A DNA stretch of 64,000 nucleotides from Garra rufa. Its lineage: Eukaryota; Chordata; Actinopteri; Cypriniformes; Cyprinidae. Shown piece by piece: positions 10,850 to 23,198 of this stretch. The DNA is taken from assembly GCF_049309525.1 (NCBI RefSeq), contig NC_133376.1, positions 45,644,109 to 45,708,108 of the forward strand, written 5' to 3'. The stretch's first letter is position 1. Each line of letters opens with the position of its first letter. Position numbers and translations under genes: made by a program. The notes beneath the pieces were generated by a model. It made no database searches, was not told where the DNA came from, and saw nothing but the letters and a program-made list of their open reading frames with translations.

Positions 10850-11602
10850 GCTAAATTTACAGATAATGCACTCACCCCCTTGTCTTTCTTACTTCAATCA
10901 TGAAGAAATTATGTTTTTTGAGGAAAACGTTTCAGGATTTCTCTCCATATAATAGACTTCTATGGTGCCCCCGAGTTTGAACTTCCAAAATGCAGTTTAA
11001 AATGCAGTTTCAAAGGGCTCTAAATGATCCCAGTCGAGCAAGAAGGGTCTTATCTAGTAAAACAATCAGTTATTTTTTTTAAACAATGTACAATTTATAT
11101 ACTTTTTAATCTCAAACGCTCGTCTTGTCAAGCTCTGTGTGAACTCTGTGTATTCTGAGTCATTGGAGTTAGGGCATGTCGAAAAACTCCCATCTCAAAG
11201 GTCAAATGCCTTTTCCAAAAAAAGGTAAAACAGCGACTTTGTAGTTGGAGGAGAAAATTTAGTTTTTCGACATTCCCCAACTGCCATGAACCAGAATACT
11301 GTACAGTTAATGACAAGATGAGCATTTGAGGTTGAAAAGTATGCTTCTTCATCAGTGTTTAGAGCCAGTGTTTTTTCGTTTTTGTTTAGAGCCCCTTTGA
11401 AGATGCATTTAAACAGAAATTTGGAAGTTCAGACTCGGGGGCACCATAGAAGTCCACTATATGGAGAGAAATCCTGAAACGTTTTCCTCAAAAACCATAA
11501 TTTCTTTACAACTGAAGAAAGAAAGACATGAACATCTTGGATGACAAGGGGGTGAGTAAATTATCTGTACATTTTTGTTCTGGAGGTGAACTACTCCTTT
11601 AA
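10850..11602. mobile_element. foldback MITE with ACTCACCCCCTTGTC arms
   Basis: The left arm starts near ACAGATAATGCACTCACCCC. The right arm, inverted, reads ACAGATAATTTACTCACCCC. Both continue through GAGGAAAACGTTTCAGGATT and GACTTCTATGGTGCCCCCGA. The arms span more than 150 bp each around a centre near 11225. I recognise it as one of the commonest cyprinid inverted-repeat elements. The outermost right end, AACTACTCCTTTAA, has no counterpart on the left, so the left tip is lost. Confidence 0.8.
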
Positions 11603-11860
11603 GGTCATTGCACACTAAAGGCCATTGCACATCCAAAATTTTCGCACGTGAAAAAATAAGTACGACCTCACATTATTTTAATCGAGTTTACACTGCCTCC
11701 GAAACTTTAGTCCATCATAAAAAATTCAGATCGGGTTCGATTTTCTGTGTTTTCGCATCTGTTGGAAGCATTTTAAAAGGAAAGGATGGCGAACATGAAA
11801 AATCAGAGAGAAAAAAAAACGCATATGTAAATTTCGAACTCAGTGTGCAATGACCTTTAG
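11601..11860. mobile_element. small MITE with AAGGTCATTGCACAC ends
   Basis: The inverted ends are AAGGTCATTGCACACT (11601) and CAGTGTGCAATGACCTTT (to 11858). A second copy of the left terminus (AAAGGCCATTGCACATCC) follows directly at about 11617, as if two ends had been joined. The interior frame of 81 codons is not recognisable. Confidence 0.7.
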
Positions 11861-11961
11861 TCCCATGTTAAATGTCCTTATTAGTTTTATCATATTCAGT
11901 CAACCTTATATTTAGTTTTAGTCTAGTTTTAGCCAAAGAAAACCTGAAACATTTTAGTTTA

Positions 11962-11993
11962 GTTAATTAATTAATTAATTAATTAATTAATTT
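11962..11993 (+). repeat. (TTAA)8 tetranucleotide repeat
   Basis: About eight TTAA units lie between the two small MITEs. TTAA is also a target for several transposon groups. Confidence 0.9.
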
Positions 11994-12018
11994 TAGAAGC
12001 CATTTTTTATTTATTCTT

Positions 12019-12196
12019 AAGGTCATTGCACAGTGAGTCCGAAATTTTAGTATGCGGTTTTCTCATATTCGTCATCCTTTCCCTTCAAAATGCTTGTTAT
12101 GGATGCAAAAACACAGAAAATCGAGCCGTATATATATATATTTTTTTTTACATAAAAATACATAGAAAATTTTATACTCAGTGTGCAATGGCCTTT
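12019..12196. mobile_element. second copy of the small AAGGTCATTGCACA MITE
   Basis: The left end AAGGTCATTGCACAGTG and right end CAGTGTGCAATGGCCTTT are inverted repeats like those of the 11601-11860 copy. The interior is different and more AT-rich. It includes an (AT)n and T run. Confidence 0.65.
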
Positions 12197-12716
12197 AGTC
12201 TTACTCAAACGTACATTTCAGTTATCATATTTAGTCAACCGTTTCATTCATTTTAATCAGGCTTTAGTCAATGAAATCTCATTTTCTTCAAGCTGTATAA
12301 TGGTTAAACTGATAAAAAATATTTTTGCTCGAAATTATAATCGTAATGACTGTTGTGATTTGAGAAATTTACTTTTGCATTTGAAGTATTGCACTTTCAC
12401 CAGTAAGCACAAATCAGTAGAATGCGGACTCACACACGGTTTATTTTATCTAGTGTACTGATTTATTATGGGGTTTTTAATTATATAAATTAATACCAAA
12501 GACTTATGAACTCTCTCTGTCTACATTATGCAAACTGGTAATATATTATAGAAGTAAAATTATAGAAAATAAATTGCAATAGCCTATGTTTCTCTATTAA
12601 AACAACCACGATGGAGTAAGTTCATTTATTCAGCAACCATAATCGCGAACTTGTCTACAATTCACATGAAAAGTTGATCGTGGACATCTTCAAAATCGTC
12701 AGCTTGCCCAACCCTA

Positions 12717-13580
12717 CTGCAGCCAGAAGCATGGCTGACTCAAAAAAATAAAAATCACCTGCTGAATATCAAAACTGTGAATAGTATCTCAGGACATACA
12801 TATACAAACCTCTTTAATTTCATTTATCCATGCTAGATGTTTTAAGTCAGGCATGACAGCCTATTTAAACCTGAACAGAGTGTGTGCCAAATCATGATGC
12901 ATGTAAATGATGATCAGCATGTCAAACCACTGTAATATCCCGTCTCATTATAACGCAACAAGTAGGATTGAAAATCTATGTGCACGATGTATTACAGCAG
13001 GCTAAAGAAGTGCATTTAAGGTCACAAGGAGATGTGTAAATGATTGACACATTTTCTATTATGTTAAAAAGTAATTAATTGTCAACAGCCACGCCACACA
13101 CAGAAAGGGACATCAGAATTACAAATGAAATAAGCTGTATATAAATAAATAAATGGCCAATAATAGCAGGTCATTGAAAAATCATCAACACAAACAGCTA
13201 TCAACGCAAAGCATTAATGAATAATGAAATAGCCGTTCCAATGCCACAGGCTAAATATGTATGAAAAGGACTTATTCTTATTACTATGATTATTCTTCAT
13301 GAATGGCCAGTATTTTTTCTTATTTTTCAGAAGCATGTCTCTGACAAACAGCCCTGTGGCACTGAACATCTTGTACTAAACATTATTTACAAATTCAATG
13401 CTACAGTGGGAATTTTGCAGTAGCCTTGTACAAATATTACAAAATATGTGTTTTATAAATTATAAAATAAACTTTTTCAAAGTGTAGACAGATATTATGG
13501 CTGTCTCTAAAAACCAAGTTTACTTAGATTTTGTATTTGGGCATCAAGGACTTCAAATGTCAGCAGGTCTCAGATTTATA
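12717..13580. other. unassigned AT-rich DNA
   Basis: I see no gene or RNA. No receptor exon is recognisable in either strand of this stretch. Confidence 0.4.
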
Positions 13581-13740
13581 CAGGGCTGTGCGATTTGGGG
13601 AAAAAACTAAATGTGATTTTTCTGATTGTGATCGCGATTTAAACTGCCATAAAAACGGTCCTTGTTTGTAGCGCTGCACAACCTAGCCTATTTTTTCCAA
13701 CACTGTCTTTATTGATTTTAGGAACTTTAACATGAAAAGG

Positions 13741-13771
<31 letters not shown>

Positions 13772-13773
13772 TA
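13581..13773 (+). mobile_element. left end of another hAT-like element running into the gap
   Basis: It begins CAGGGCTGTGCGATTTGGGG and continues with GATTGTGATCGCGATTT, phrases typical of cyprinid CAGGGCTG-ended elements. A 27-nt A run (13741-13767) and a short AT run precede the N gap. The other end is not visible. Confidence 0.5.
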
Positions 13774-14273
13774 NNNNNNNNNNNNNNNNNNNNNNNNNNN
13801 NNNNNNNNNNNNNNNNNNNNNNNNNNNNNNNNNNNNNNNNNNNNNNNNNNNNNNNNNNNNNNNNNNNNNNNNNNNNNNNNNNNNNNNNNNNNNNNNNNNN
13901 NNNNNNNNNNNNNNNNNNNNNNNNNNNNNNNNNNNNNNNNNNNNNNNNNNNNNNNNNNNNNNNNNNNNNNNNNNNNNNNNNNNNNNNNNNNNNNNNNNNN
14001 NNNNNNNNNNNNNNNNNNNNNNNNNNNNNNNNNNNNNNNNNNNNNNNNNNNNNNNNNNNNNNNNNNNNNNNNNNNNNNNNNNNNNNNNNNNNNNNNNNNN
14101 NNNNNNNNNNNNNNNNNNNNNNNNNNNNNNNNNNNNNNNNNNNNNNNNNNNNNNNNNNNNNNNNNNNNNNNNNNNNNNNNNNNNNNNNNNNNNNNNNNNN
14201 NNNNNNNNNNNNNNNNNNNNNNNNNNNNNNNNNNNNNNNNNNNNNNNNNNNNNNNNNNNNNNNNNNNNNNNNN
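13774..14273. other. assembly gap, 500 N
   Basis: Exactly 500 N, a placeholder length. Long reading frames crossing it are meaningless. It separates ordinary DNA from the composite-repeat array. Confidence 0.99.
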
Positions 14274-15246
14274 AATTAACATTAATAAATGCTATTTATT
14301 TATTGGTCATGTTAACTAATATAGTTAATGCTAACAAATAAAACTGAATGGCAACATTTTATATTTTGTGTGTATGTGTCTGTGTGTTGATTTTAAAGTC
14401 TAACCCTTTCAATTCTGTAAACTTTAAATCCAAACTAGCAGAGGGTTACTGTGAATGCATGTGCCAACTGGGCACCGTCTTCCTTATTGATTCTTAGTTA
14501 TGTAGCGCTTAAGAGTGATGTCTTATAACAGGAGGAGTCACCAGCAAAGCAATATCCACACAAAAATTGTACAGATAGGTAACGATGACATTTAAGCAGA
14601 AGTGGTGGACGTAAAGCAAGCAATAATAACATTTTGTTATCATCATGAATTACATGTTCTTATCATCATCATCATCATCAGAGTATAGGGAAAATTTAGC
14701 ATATTGGTTCACAGTTGGCATTATCTGAAGTCCTTGCATTGATTGCATTTAATTAAATCAACATTATATTTGGTCAGTCTGATTCTTGAGGCCTTAGAGA
14801 TGTTAAATTGTGAAGATCTTGAGTTTTCATTGAGTTGTTATAACTTAGCCATAAAATGTCTGATCTGCCACAAAATTCACAGGTTTGGTAAGAGTCCTGG
14901 CCTGAAGACACCTAAAGACCAATATTCAGATATTATCATAGCGCCACTTGTTGGCAGCAGGATATATCATATCTTTCACTAACTCAAACATACCAAGGTC
15001 AATCTGCACCAAACTTCACATGTTTGATAATAGTGATGGCCTGAACACATCTACATGCCAATAATTAGTTACAGGCATAGCGCCACCATCTTTCAGCAGC
15101 AAGTTTGGCACATTTAAATGACTTATGACAGATTTTTTCTATATTTACTGTATTAAAAGCATACTGCCCACCGTTTGCTGATTTCCTGAAGCCACCGGTC
15201 GGCGGTGAGCCCGGGTGCGAGGGCCCGTTCATCGCTGCTCGCAGCT
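14274..15246 (+). mobile_element. E1: 3' part of a subfamily-B composite element, cut by the gap
   Basis: It starts in the AT-rich middle of a B element (the same text as 25318-25740 and, inverted, 46597-47590). It continues with two modules with cores at about 14941 and 15079, and ends with the standard tail: CACCGGTCGGCGGTGAGCCC, GCGAGGGCCC and GCTGCTCGCAGCTTTAATT. Its last 270 bp are almost identical, inverted, to F9, including private changes such as CCACCATCTTTCAGCAGC. If the contig is flipped, E1 continues into F0 after about 340 bp. It is non-coding. Confidence 0.85.
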
Positions 15247-15250
15247 TTAA

Positions 15251-15284
15251 TTCTTCTTCTTCTTCTTCTTCTTCTTCTTCTTCT
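15251..15284 (+). repeat. (TTC)11 tract at the head of E2
   Basis: Perfect TTC units link the E1 tail to the E2 body. Every A-I and A-II body begins directly after such a TTC or TTA tract. Confidence 0.95.
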
Positions 15285-18200
15285 CCAAAATGAAAAGTCT
15301 TTTTGAGGGCCTAAACATGCCCGAAAACTCACGAAACTTTGCACACGCATCAGACCTGGCGAAAATTTACATCTGATATGGTTTTCAAAAGTGGGTGTGG
15401 CAAAATGACTCGATAGCGCCACCTATAAAATTTCAACGGAGTGCCCCTCGAGCTACGTTTCACGTACATGTACGAAACTCGGTACACATATGTAACACAC
15501 AAATACCTACAAAAAAGTCTCCTGGTGCAACATCCGAAACCCAACAGGAAGTCCGTTATATTGAATTTCCTGTACGATTTTTGTGCAGTTTTTGCCATTT
15601 TCAGGCCTCATACTTTAACGAACTCCTCCTACAGTTTTTATCCGATCATCTTCAAATTTGCTGAGTGTCATCATAAGGCCTTTGCGATGTTAAATTGCGA
15701 AGCTTTAGAGTTTTCGTCGAAGGGCGTGTCCGTGGCAGCCGGACAAACTTTGATGTTTCGCCATGAAAAAGGAAGTTGCTATAACTCAGGCATACGATGT
15801 CCGATCTGCCTCAAACTTCACATGTTTGATGACAGTCCGGTCCTGAACACACGTCAGTGCCCATATTCAGTTATAGTCATAGCGCCACCTGCTGACATCA
15901 GGAAATGACATGTTTAACACTGTTACGGACTCCTAGAAACATATTGAAAAGTGTTAACAAGTCTTAAATAGGCTAGCAACATGCTACAAACATGCTAAAA
16001 CATGCTAGCAACACTTAGCTAAGAGCTAAAGCATGCTATTAATACAAATACAAAAAGGAAATTGCTGTAACTCATGTATATAATGTTGAATCTGACCCAA
16101 ACTTAATATTCAACATGCTACAAAAATATTAAAGCATGCTAGCAACACTTAGCTAATATGCTAAAGCATGCTAATAATACAATGAAACAGGAAGTTACTC
16201 TAACTCAGGCATACAATGTCCAATCAGCCCCAAACTTAACATGTTTGATAAGAATCCTGGCCTAAACACACGCCCATGCCCGTATTCAGTTATAGTCATA
16301 GCGCCACCAGCTGGTAACAGGAAGCCACATGTTTAATACTGTTGTGGATGCCTAGCAACATTTTAAAAAAAATCAACAACTGTTAAACAGGGTAGAAACA
16401 TGCTAGAAACATGCTATAACATGTTAACAACATTTAGCTAAGTGCTAAAGCATACTCTTAATGCAATGAAACAGGAAGTTACTGTAACTCAGGCATGCAA
16501 TGTCCAATCAGCCCCAAACTTCACATGTTTGATAACAGTCCTGGCCTGAAGATATCTACATGCCAATATTCAGTTATAGTTATAGCGCCACCTACTGTCA
16601 ACAGGAAGTGACAAGTTTAACACTGTGACACACTATTAGCAACACACTAAAAAAGCCATTGAGTGCTAAACTAGTTTAAAACGTACTCAAACATGCTAGC
16701 AACACTTACTTAGTGCTAAAGCATGTTGTTAAAGACATAAAACAGGAAGTTACTGTAACTCAGACATGCAATGTCCAATCAGCCCCAAACTTCACGTTTG
16801 ATAAGACTCCTGGCCTGAAGATATATACATGCCCATATTCAGTTATAGTCACAGCGCCACCTGCTGACAACAGGAAGTGACGTTTAATGGTGTTACGGAC
16901 TCCTAGCAACATAATAAAAAGCGTCAGCAAGTTTTAAATAGGCTAGCATCATGCTAGAATCATGTTAAAACATGCTAGCAACACTTAGCTGAGAGCTAAA
17001 GCATGATATTAATACAAAGAAAAATAAGTGTAACTCATGCATACAATGTCCAATCTGACCCAAGCTTAATATGTTTGATAAGAGTCCTGGTCTGAACACA
17101 AGCCCATGCCCATATTCAGTTATAGTGATAGTGCCACCTGCTGGCAACAGTAAGTCACATGTTCAATACTGTTGTGGATGCCAAGCAACATTTTAAAAAT
17201 ATCAACAAGTGTTAAATAGGGTAGCAACATGCTAGAAACATGTTAGCAACATTTAGCTAAGTGCTAAAGCATACTCTTAATGCAATGAAACAGGAAGTTA
17301 CTGTAACTCAGGCATGCAATGTCCAATCAGCCCCAAACTTAATATGTTTGATAAGAGTCTTGGCCTGAATACATTTACATGCCAATATTTAGTTATAGTC
17401 ATAGCGCCACCAGCTGGCAACAGCAAATTACTTGTTTTACACTAACTTAAGCATGCAATGTACAATTTGCACCAAACTTGACATGTTTGCCAATAGTCCT
17501 GGCCTGAAGACATCAAAAAGCCAATATTTTGTAATAGCGCCACCTGTTGGCAGCAGGATATGTTATGACTTACACTCAAGCATGCCATGTTCAAGCTTCA
17601 CCAAACTTCATATGTTTGATAAGAATCCTGGCCTAAACACACGCCCATGCCCGTATTCAGTTATAGTCATAGCGCCACCAGCTGGTAACAGGAAGCCACA
17701 TGTTTAATACTGTTGTGGATGCCTAGCAACATTTAAAAAAAAATCAACAACTGTTAAACAGGGTAGCAACATGCTAGAAACATGCTATAACATGTTAACA
17801 ACATTTAGCTAAGTGCTAAAGCATACTCTTAATGCAATGAAACAGGAAGTTACTGTAACTCAGGCATGCAATGTCCAATCAGCCCCAAACTTCACATGTT
17901 TGATAACAGTCCTGGCCTGAAGATATCTACATGCCAATATTCAGTTATAGTTATAGCGCCACCTACTGTCAACAGGAAGTGACAAGTTTAACACTGTGAC
18001 ACACTATTAGCAACACACTAAAAAAGCCATTGAGTGCTAAACTAGTTTAAAACGTACTCAAACATGCTAGCAACACTTACTTAGTGCTAAAGCATGTTGT
18101 TAAAGACATAAAACAGGAAGTTACTGTAACTCAGACATGCAATGTCCAATCAGCCCCAAACTTCACGTTTGATAAGACTCCTGGCCTGAAGATATATACA

Positions 18201-19607
18201 TGCCCATATTCAGTTATAGTCACAGCGCCACCTGCTGACAACAGGAAGTGACGTTTAATGGTGTTACGGACTCCTAGCAACATAATAAAAAGCGTCAGCA
18301 AGTTTTAAATAGGCTAGCATCATGCTAGAATCATGTTAAAACATGCTAGCAACACTTAGCTGAGAGCTAAAGCATGATATTAATACAAAGAAAAATAAGT
18401 GTAACTCATGCATACAATGTCCAATCTGACCCAAGCTTAATATGTTTGATAAGAGTCCTGGTCTGAACACAAGCCCATGCCCATATTCAGTTATAGTGAT
18501 AGTGCCACCTGCTGGCAACAGTAAGTCACATGTTTAATACTGTTGTGGATGCCAAGCAACATTTTAAAAATATCAACAAGTGTTAAATAGGGTAGCAACA
18601 TGCTAGAAACATGTTAGCAACATTTAGCTAAGTGCTAAAGCATACTCTTAATGCAATGAAACAGGAAGTTACTGTAACTCAGGCATGCAATGTCCAATCA
18701 GCCCCAAACTTAATATGTTTGATAAGAGTCTTGGCCTGAATACATTTACATGCCAATATTTAGTTATAGTCATAGCGCCACCAGCTGGCAACAGCAAATT
18801 ACTTGTTTTACACTAACTTAAGCATGCAATGTACAATTTGCACCAAACTTGACATGTTTGCCAATAGTCCTGGCCTGAAGACATCTAAAAGCCAATATTT
18901 TGTAATAGCGCCACCTGTTGGCAGCAGGATATGTTATGACTTACACTCAAGCATGCCATGTTCAAGCTTCACCAAACTTCATATGTTTGATAAGAATCCT
19001 GGCCTAAACACACGCCCATGCCCGTATTCAGTTATAGTCATAGCGCCACCAGCTGGTAACAGGAAGCCACATGTTTAATACTGTTGTGGATGCCTAGCAA
19101 CATTTAAAAAGAAATCAACAACTGTTAAACAGGGTAGCAACATGCTAGAAACATGCTATAACATGTTAACAACATTTAGCTAAGTGCTAAAGCATACTCT
19201 TAATGCAATGAAACAGGAAGTTACTGTAACTCATGCATGCAATGTCCAATCAGCCCCAAACTTCACATGTTTGATAACAGTCCTGGCCTGAAGATATCTA
19301 AAAGCCAATATTTTGTAATAGCGCCACCTGTTGGCAGCAGGATATGTTATGACTTACACTCAAGCATGCCATGTTCAAGCTTCACCAAACTTCATATGTT
19401 TGATAAAAGCACTGGCCTGAACACATCTGCATGCCAATATTCAGTTATAGGCATAGCGCCACCAGCTGGCAGAAGGAAGATTGGCACATATCAATGAATT
19501 TGACATATTCCTCCTACATTTTCTGAGTTAATAGCATAGTGCCCACCATTCGCCACCAATCGGCGGTGAGCCCGCGTGCGAGGGCCCTACCATCGCTGCT
19601 TGCAGCT
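15285..19607 (+). mobile_element. E2: subfamily A-I composite element, expanded (4.3 kb)
   Basis: The head reads TCCAAAATGAAAAGTCTTTT. It is followed by GGGCGTGTCCGTGGC-type segments and then an array of modules, each with an AAACTTCACATGTTTGATAA segment, a TATAGTCATAGCGCCACC core and a CAGGAAGT. Between modules lie minisatellite-like strings of CATGCTAGCAACA. The tail ends GCTGCTTGCAGCT at 19607. Other A-I copies are about 2.5 kb; this one is longer mainly because of a 1,371-bp internal duplication. No own hairpin head is adjacent, because the E1 tail sits in that place. Frames of 155 codons at 15441 are shadows of DNA conservation. Confidence 0.88.
16301..19042 (+). repeat. 1,371-bp tandem duplication inside E2
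   Basis: Units 16301-17671 and 17672-19042 are nearly identical; by eye only a few single-base differences are visible (for example ATCAAAAAGCC against ATCTAAAAGCC). A third start follows at 19043 but jumps to a different module near 19300 (AAGATATCTAAAAGCC), as expected from unequal crossing-over. Each unit holds several CTCF-like cores. Confidence 0.9.
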
Positions 19608-19625
19608 TTAATTATTATTATTATT

Positions 19626-19709
19626 AGGGCCCGAGCCCAAAAGGGCGAAGGCCCTATTGTTCTTCTAAGGATTCTTATTAGGGCCCGAGCACTACAGTGC
19701 GAGGACCCT
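19626..19709 (+). repeat. two hairpin heads in tandem (types 2 and 1)
   Basis: Type 2 (19626-19655) has arms GAGCCC and GGGC around AAAA. Type 1 (19680-19709) has arms GAGCACT and AGTGCGAG. Each is closed by AGGGCC/GGNCCCT and contains a conserved internal GA/AG mismatch. The type 1 copy leads into E3; the type 2 copy has no body next to it. Confidence 0.85.
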
Positions 19710-22700
19710 ATTGGAATTGCTCCGTTTATTATTCTTCTTCTTCTTCTTCTCCAAAATGAAAAGTCTTTTTGAGGGCCTAAACATGCCCGAAAACTCACGA
19801 AACTTTGCACATGCATCAGACCTGGCGAAAATTTACATTTGATATGGTTTTCAAAAGTGGGTGTGGCAAAATGGCTCGATAGCGCCACCTATAAAATTTC
19901 AACGGAGTGCGCCTCGAGCTACGTTTCACGTACATGTACGAAACTCGGTACACATATGTAACACACCAATACCTACAAAAAAGTCTCCTGGTGCAACATC
20001 CGAAACCCAACAGGAAGTCCGTTATATTGAATTTCCTGTACGATTTTTGTGCAGTTTTTGCCATTTTCAGGCCTCGTACTTTAACGAACTCCTCCTACAG
20101 TTTTTATCCGATCATCTTCAAATTTGCTGAGTGTCATCATAAGGCCTTTGCGATGTTAAATTGCGAAGCTTTAGAGTTTTCGTCGATGGGCGTGTCCGTG
20201 GCGGCCTGACAAACTTTGATGTTTCGCCATGAAAAAGGAAGTTGCTATAACTCAGGCATACGATGTCCGATCTGCCTCAAACTTCACATGTTTGATGACA
20301 GTCCGGTCCTGAACACATGTCAGTGCACAAATTCAGTTATAGTCATAGCGCCACCTGCTGACAACAGGAAATGACATGTTTAACACTGTTACGGACTCTT
20401 AGCAACATATTGAAAAACGTTAACAAGTCGTAAATAGGCTAGCAACATGCTACAAACATGCTAAAACATGCTAGCAACACTTAGCTAAGAGCTAAAGCAT
20501 GCTATTAATACAAATACAAAAGGAAATTGCTGTAACTCATGTATATACTGTTGAATCTGACCCAAACTTAATATTCAACATGCTACAAAAATAATAAAGC
20601 ATGCTAGCAACACTTAGCTAATATGCTAAAGCATGCTAATAATACAATAAAACAGGAAGTTACTCTAACTCAGGCATACCATGTAATCAGCCCCAAACTT
20701 AACATGTTTGATAAGAATCCTGGCCTAAACACACGCCCATGCCTGTATTCAGTTATAGTCATAGCGCCACCAGCTGGTAACAGGAAGCCACATGTTTAAT
20801 ACTGTTGTGGATGACTAGCAACATTTTTAAAAAAAATTCAACAACTGTTAAAAAGGGTAGAAACATGCTAGAAACATGCTATAACATGTTAGCAACATTT
20901 AGCTAAGTGCTAAAGCATGCTCTTAATGCAATGAAACAGGAAGTTACTGTAACTCAGGCATGCAATGTCCAATCAGCCCCAAACTTCACATGTTTGATAA
21001 CAGTCGTGACCTGAAGATGTCTACATGCCAATATTCAGTTATAGTTATAGCGCCACCTACTGTCAACAGGAAGTGACATGTTTAACACTGTGACACACTA
21101 TTAGCAACACACTAAAAAAGCCATTGAGTGCTAAACTAGTTTAAAACGTACTCAAACATGCTAGCAACACTTACTTAGTGCTAAAGCATGTTGTTAAAGA
21201 CATAAAACAGGAAGTTACTGTAACTCAGGCATGCAATGTCCAATCAGCCCCAAACTTCACATGTTTGATAAGACTCCTGGCCTGAAGATATATACATGCC
21301 CATATTCAGTTATAGTCACAGCACCACCTGCTGACAACAGGAAGTGATGTTTAATGGTGTTACGGACTCCTAGCAACATATTAAAAAGCTTTAGCAAGTT
21401 TTAAATAGGCTAGCATCATGCTAGAATCATGTTAAAACATGCTAGCAACACTTAGCTAAGAGCTAAAGCATGATATTAATACAAAGAAAAATAAGTGTAA
21501 CTCATGCATACAATGTTCAATCTGACCCAAGCTTAATATGTTTGATAAGAGTCCTGGTCTGAACACAAGCCCATGCCCATATTCAGTTATAGTCATAGTG
21601 CCACCTGCTGGCAACAGGAAGTCACATGTTTAATACTGTTGTGGATGCCAAGCAACATTTTAAAAATATCAACAAGTGTTAAATAGGGTAGCAACATGCT
21701 AGAAACATGTTAGCAACATTTAGCTAAGTGCTAAAGCATGCTCTTAATGCAATGAAACAGGAAGTTACTGTAACTCAGGCATGCAATGTCCAATCAGCCC
21801 CAAACTTCACATGTTTGATAACAGTCGTGACCTGAAGATGTCTACATGCCAATATTCAGTTATAGTTATAGCGCCACCTACTGTCAACAGGAAGTGACAT
21901 GTTTAACACTGTAACACACTATTAGCAACACACTAAAAAAGCCATTGAGTGCTAAACTAGTTTAAAACGTACTCAAACATGCTAGCAACACTTACTTAGT
22001 GCTAAAGCATGTTGTTAAAGACATAAAACAGGAAGTTACTGTAACTAAGGCATGCAGTGTCCAATCAGCCCCAAACTTCACATGTTTGATAAGACTCCTG
22101 GCCTGAAGATATATACATGCCCATATTCAGTTATAGTCACAGCGCCACCTGCTGACAACAGGAAGTGATGTTTAATGGTGTTACGGACTCCTAGCAACAT
22201 ATTAAAAAGCTTTAGCAAGTTTTAAATAGGCTAGCATCATGCTAGAATCATGTTAAAACATGCTAGCAACACTTAGCTAAGAGCTAAAGCATGATATTAA
22301 TACAAAGAAAAATAAGTGTAACTCATGCATACAATGTCCAATCTGACCCAAGCTTAATATGTTTGATAAGAGTCCTGGTCTGAACACAAGCCCATGCCCA
22401 TATTCAGTTATAGTCATAGTGCCACCTGCTGGCAACAGGAAGTCACATGTTTAATACTGTTGTGGATGCCAAGCAACATTTTAAAAATATCAACAAGTGT
22501 TAAATAGGGTAGCAACATGCTAGAAACATGTTAGCAACATTTAGCTAAGTGCTAAAGCATACTCTTAATGCAATGAAACAGGAAGTTACTGTAACTCAGG
22601 CATGCAATGTCCAATCAGCCCCAAACTTAATATGTTTGATAAGAGTCCTGGCCTGAATACATTTACATGCCAGTATTTAGTTATAGTCATAGCGCCACCA

Positions 22701-23111
22701 GCTGGCAACAGCAAATTACTTGTTTTACACTAACTTAAGCATGCAATGTACAATTTGCACCAAACTTGACATGTTTGCCAATAGTCCTGGCCTGAAGACA
22801 TCTAAAAGCCAATATTTCGTAATAGCGCCACCTGTTGGCAGCAGGATATGTCATGACTTACACTCAAGCATGCCATGTTCAGACTTCACCAAACTTCATA
22901 TGTTTCATGAAAGCACTGGCCTGAACACATCTGCATGCCAATATTCAGTTATAGGCATATCGCCACCAGCTGGCAGCAGGAAGATTGGCACATATCAATG
23001 ACTTTGACATATTCCTCCTACATTTACTGTGTTAATAGCATAGTGCCCACCATTCGCCACCGATCGGCGGTGAGCCCGAGTGCAAGGGCCCTACCATCGC
23101 TGCTTGCAGCT
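19680..23111 (+). mobile_element. E3: subfamily A-I composite element with own hairpin head (3.4 kb)
   Basis: A complete element: type 1 hairpin, GGAATTGCTCCG, TTATTATTC(TTC)n tract, TCCAAAATGAAAAGTC head, module array, and GCTGCTTGCAGCT tail. It is longer than the 2.5-kb copies by about 820 bp because of an internal duplication. One variant module lacks two bases in AATGTCCAATCAG (near 20681). It encodes no protein. Confidence 0.88.
20888..22529 (+). repeat. 821-bp tandem duplication inside E3
   Basis: Marker CAGTCGTGACCTGAAGATG occurs at 21001 and again at 21822, and the intervening text repeats almost exactly. The unit boundaries are approximate because all modules resemble each other. 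Confidence 0.85.
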
Positions 23112-23117
23112 TTAATT

Positions 23118-23198
23118 AGGGCCCGAGCACTACAGTGCGAGGACCCTATTGGAATTGCTCCGTTTATTAGGGCCCGAGCCCAAAAGGGCGAAGGCCCT
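23118..23198 (+). repeat. two hairpin heads in tandem (types 1 and 2)
   Basis: Type 1 is at 23118-23147 and type 2 at 23169-23198, separated by ATTGGAATTGCTCCGTTTATT-type spacer. The type 2 copy leads into the E4 body. The type 1 copy best matches the A-I body of E5, which follows the E4 tail. Confidence 0.85.

Larger units (their letters stand above)
10667..12716. mobile_element. hAT-like element carrying nested smaller elements
   Basis: The left end TAGGGATGGGCGATC (10667) and right end TTGCCCAACCCTA (to 12716) form an imperfect inverted repeat. Flanking octamers CTGCGGCA and CTGCAGCC agree at 6 of 8 positions, as expected for an aged 8-bp target duplication. The interior has no transposase frame and is filled by other elements (10850-11602, 11601-11860 and 12019-12196) and a (TTAA)n run. 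The outer element is therefore the oldest of the set. The ends are read directly; the hAT class is inferred. Confidence 0.6.

Noticed and set aside
13683..14319. Reading frames of about 195-200 codons across the first N gap (and 210 codons at 39359-39991)
   Set aside because: They consist almost wholly of N and only exist because the gap has no stop codons.
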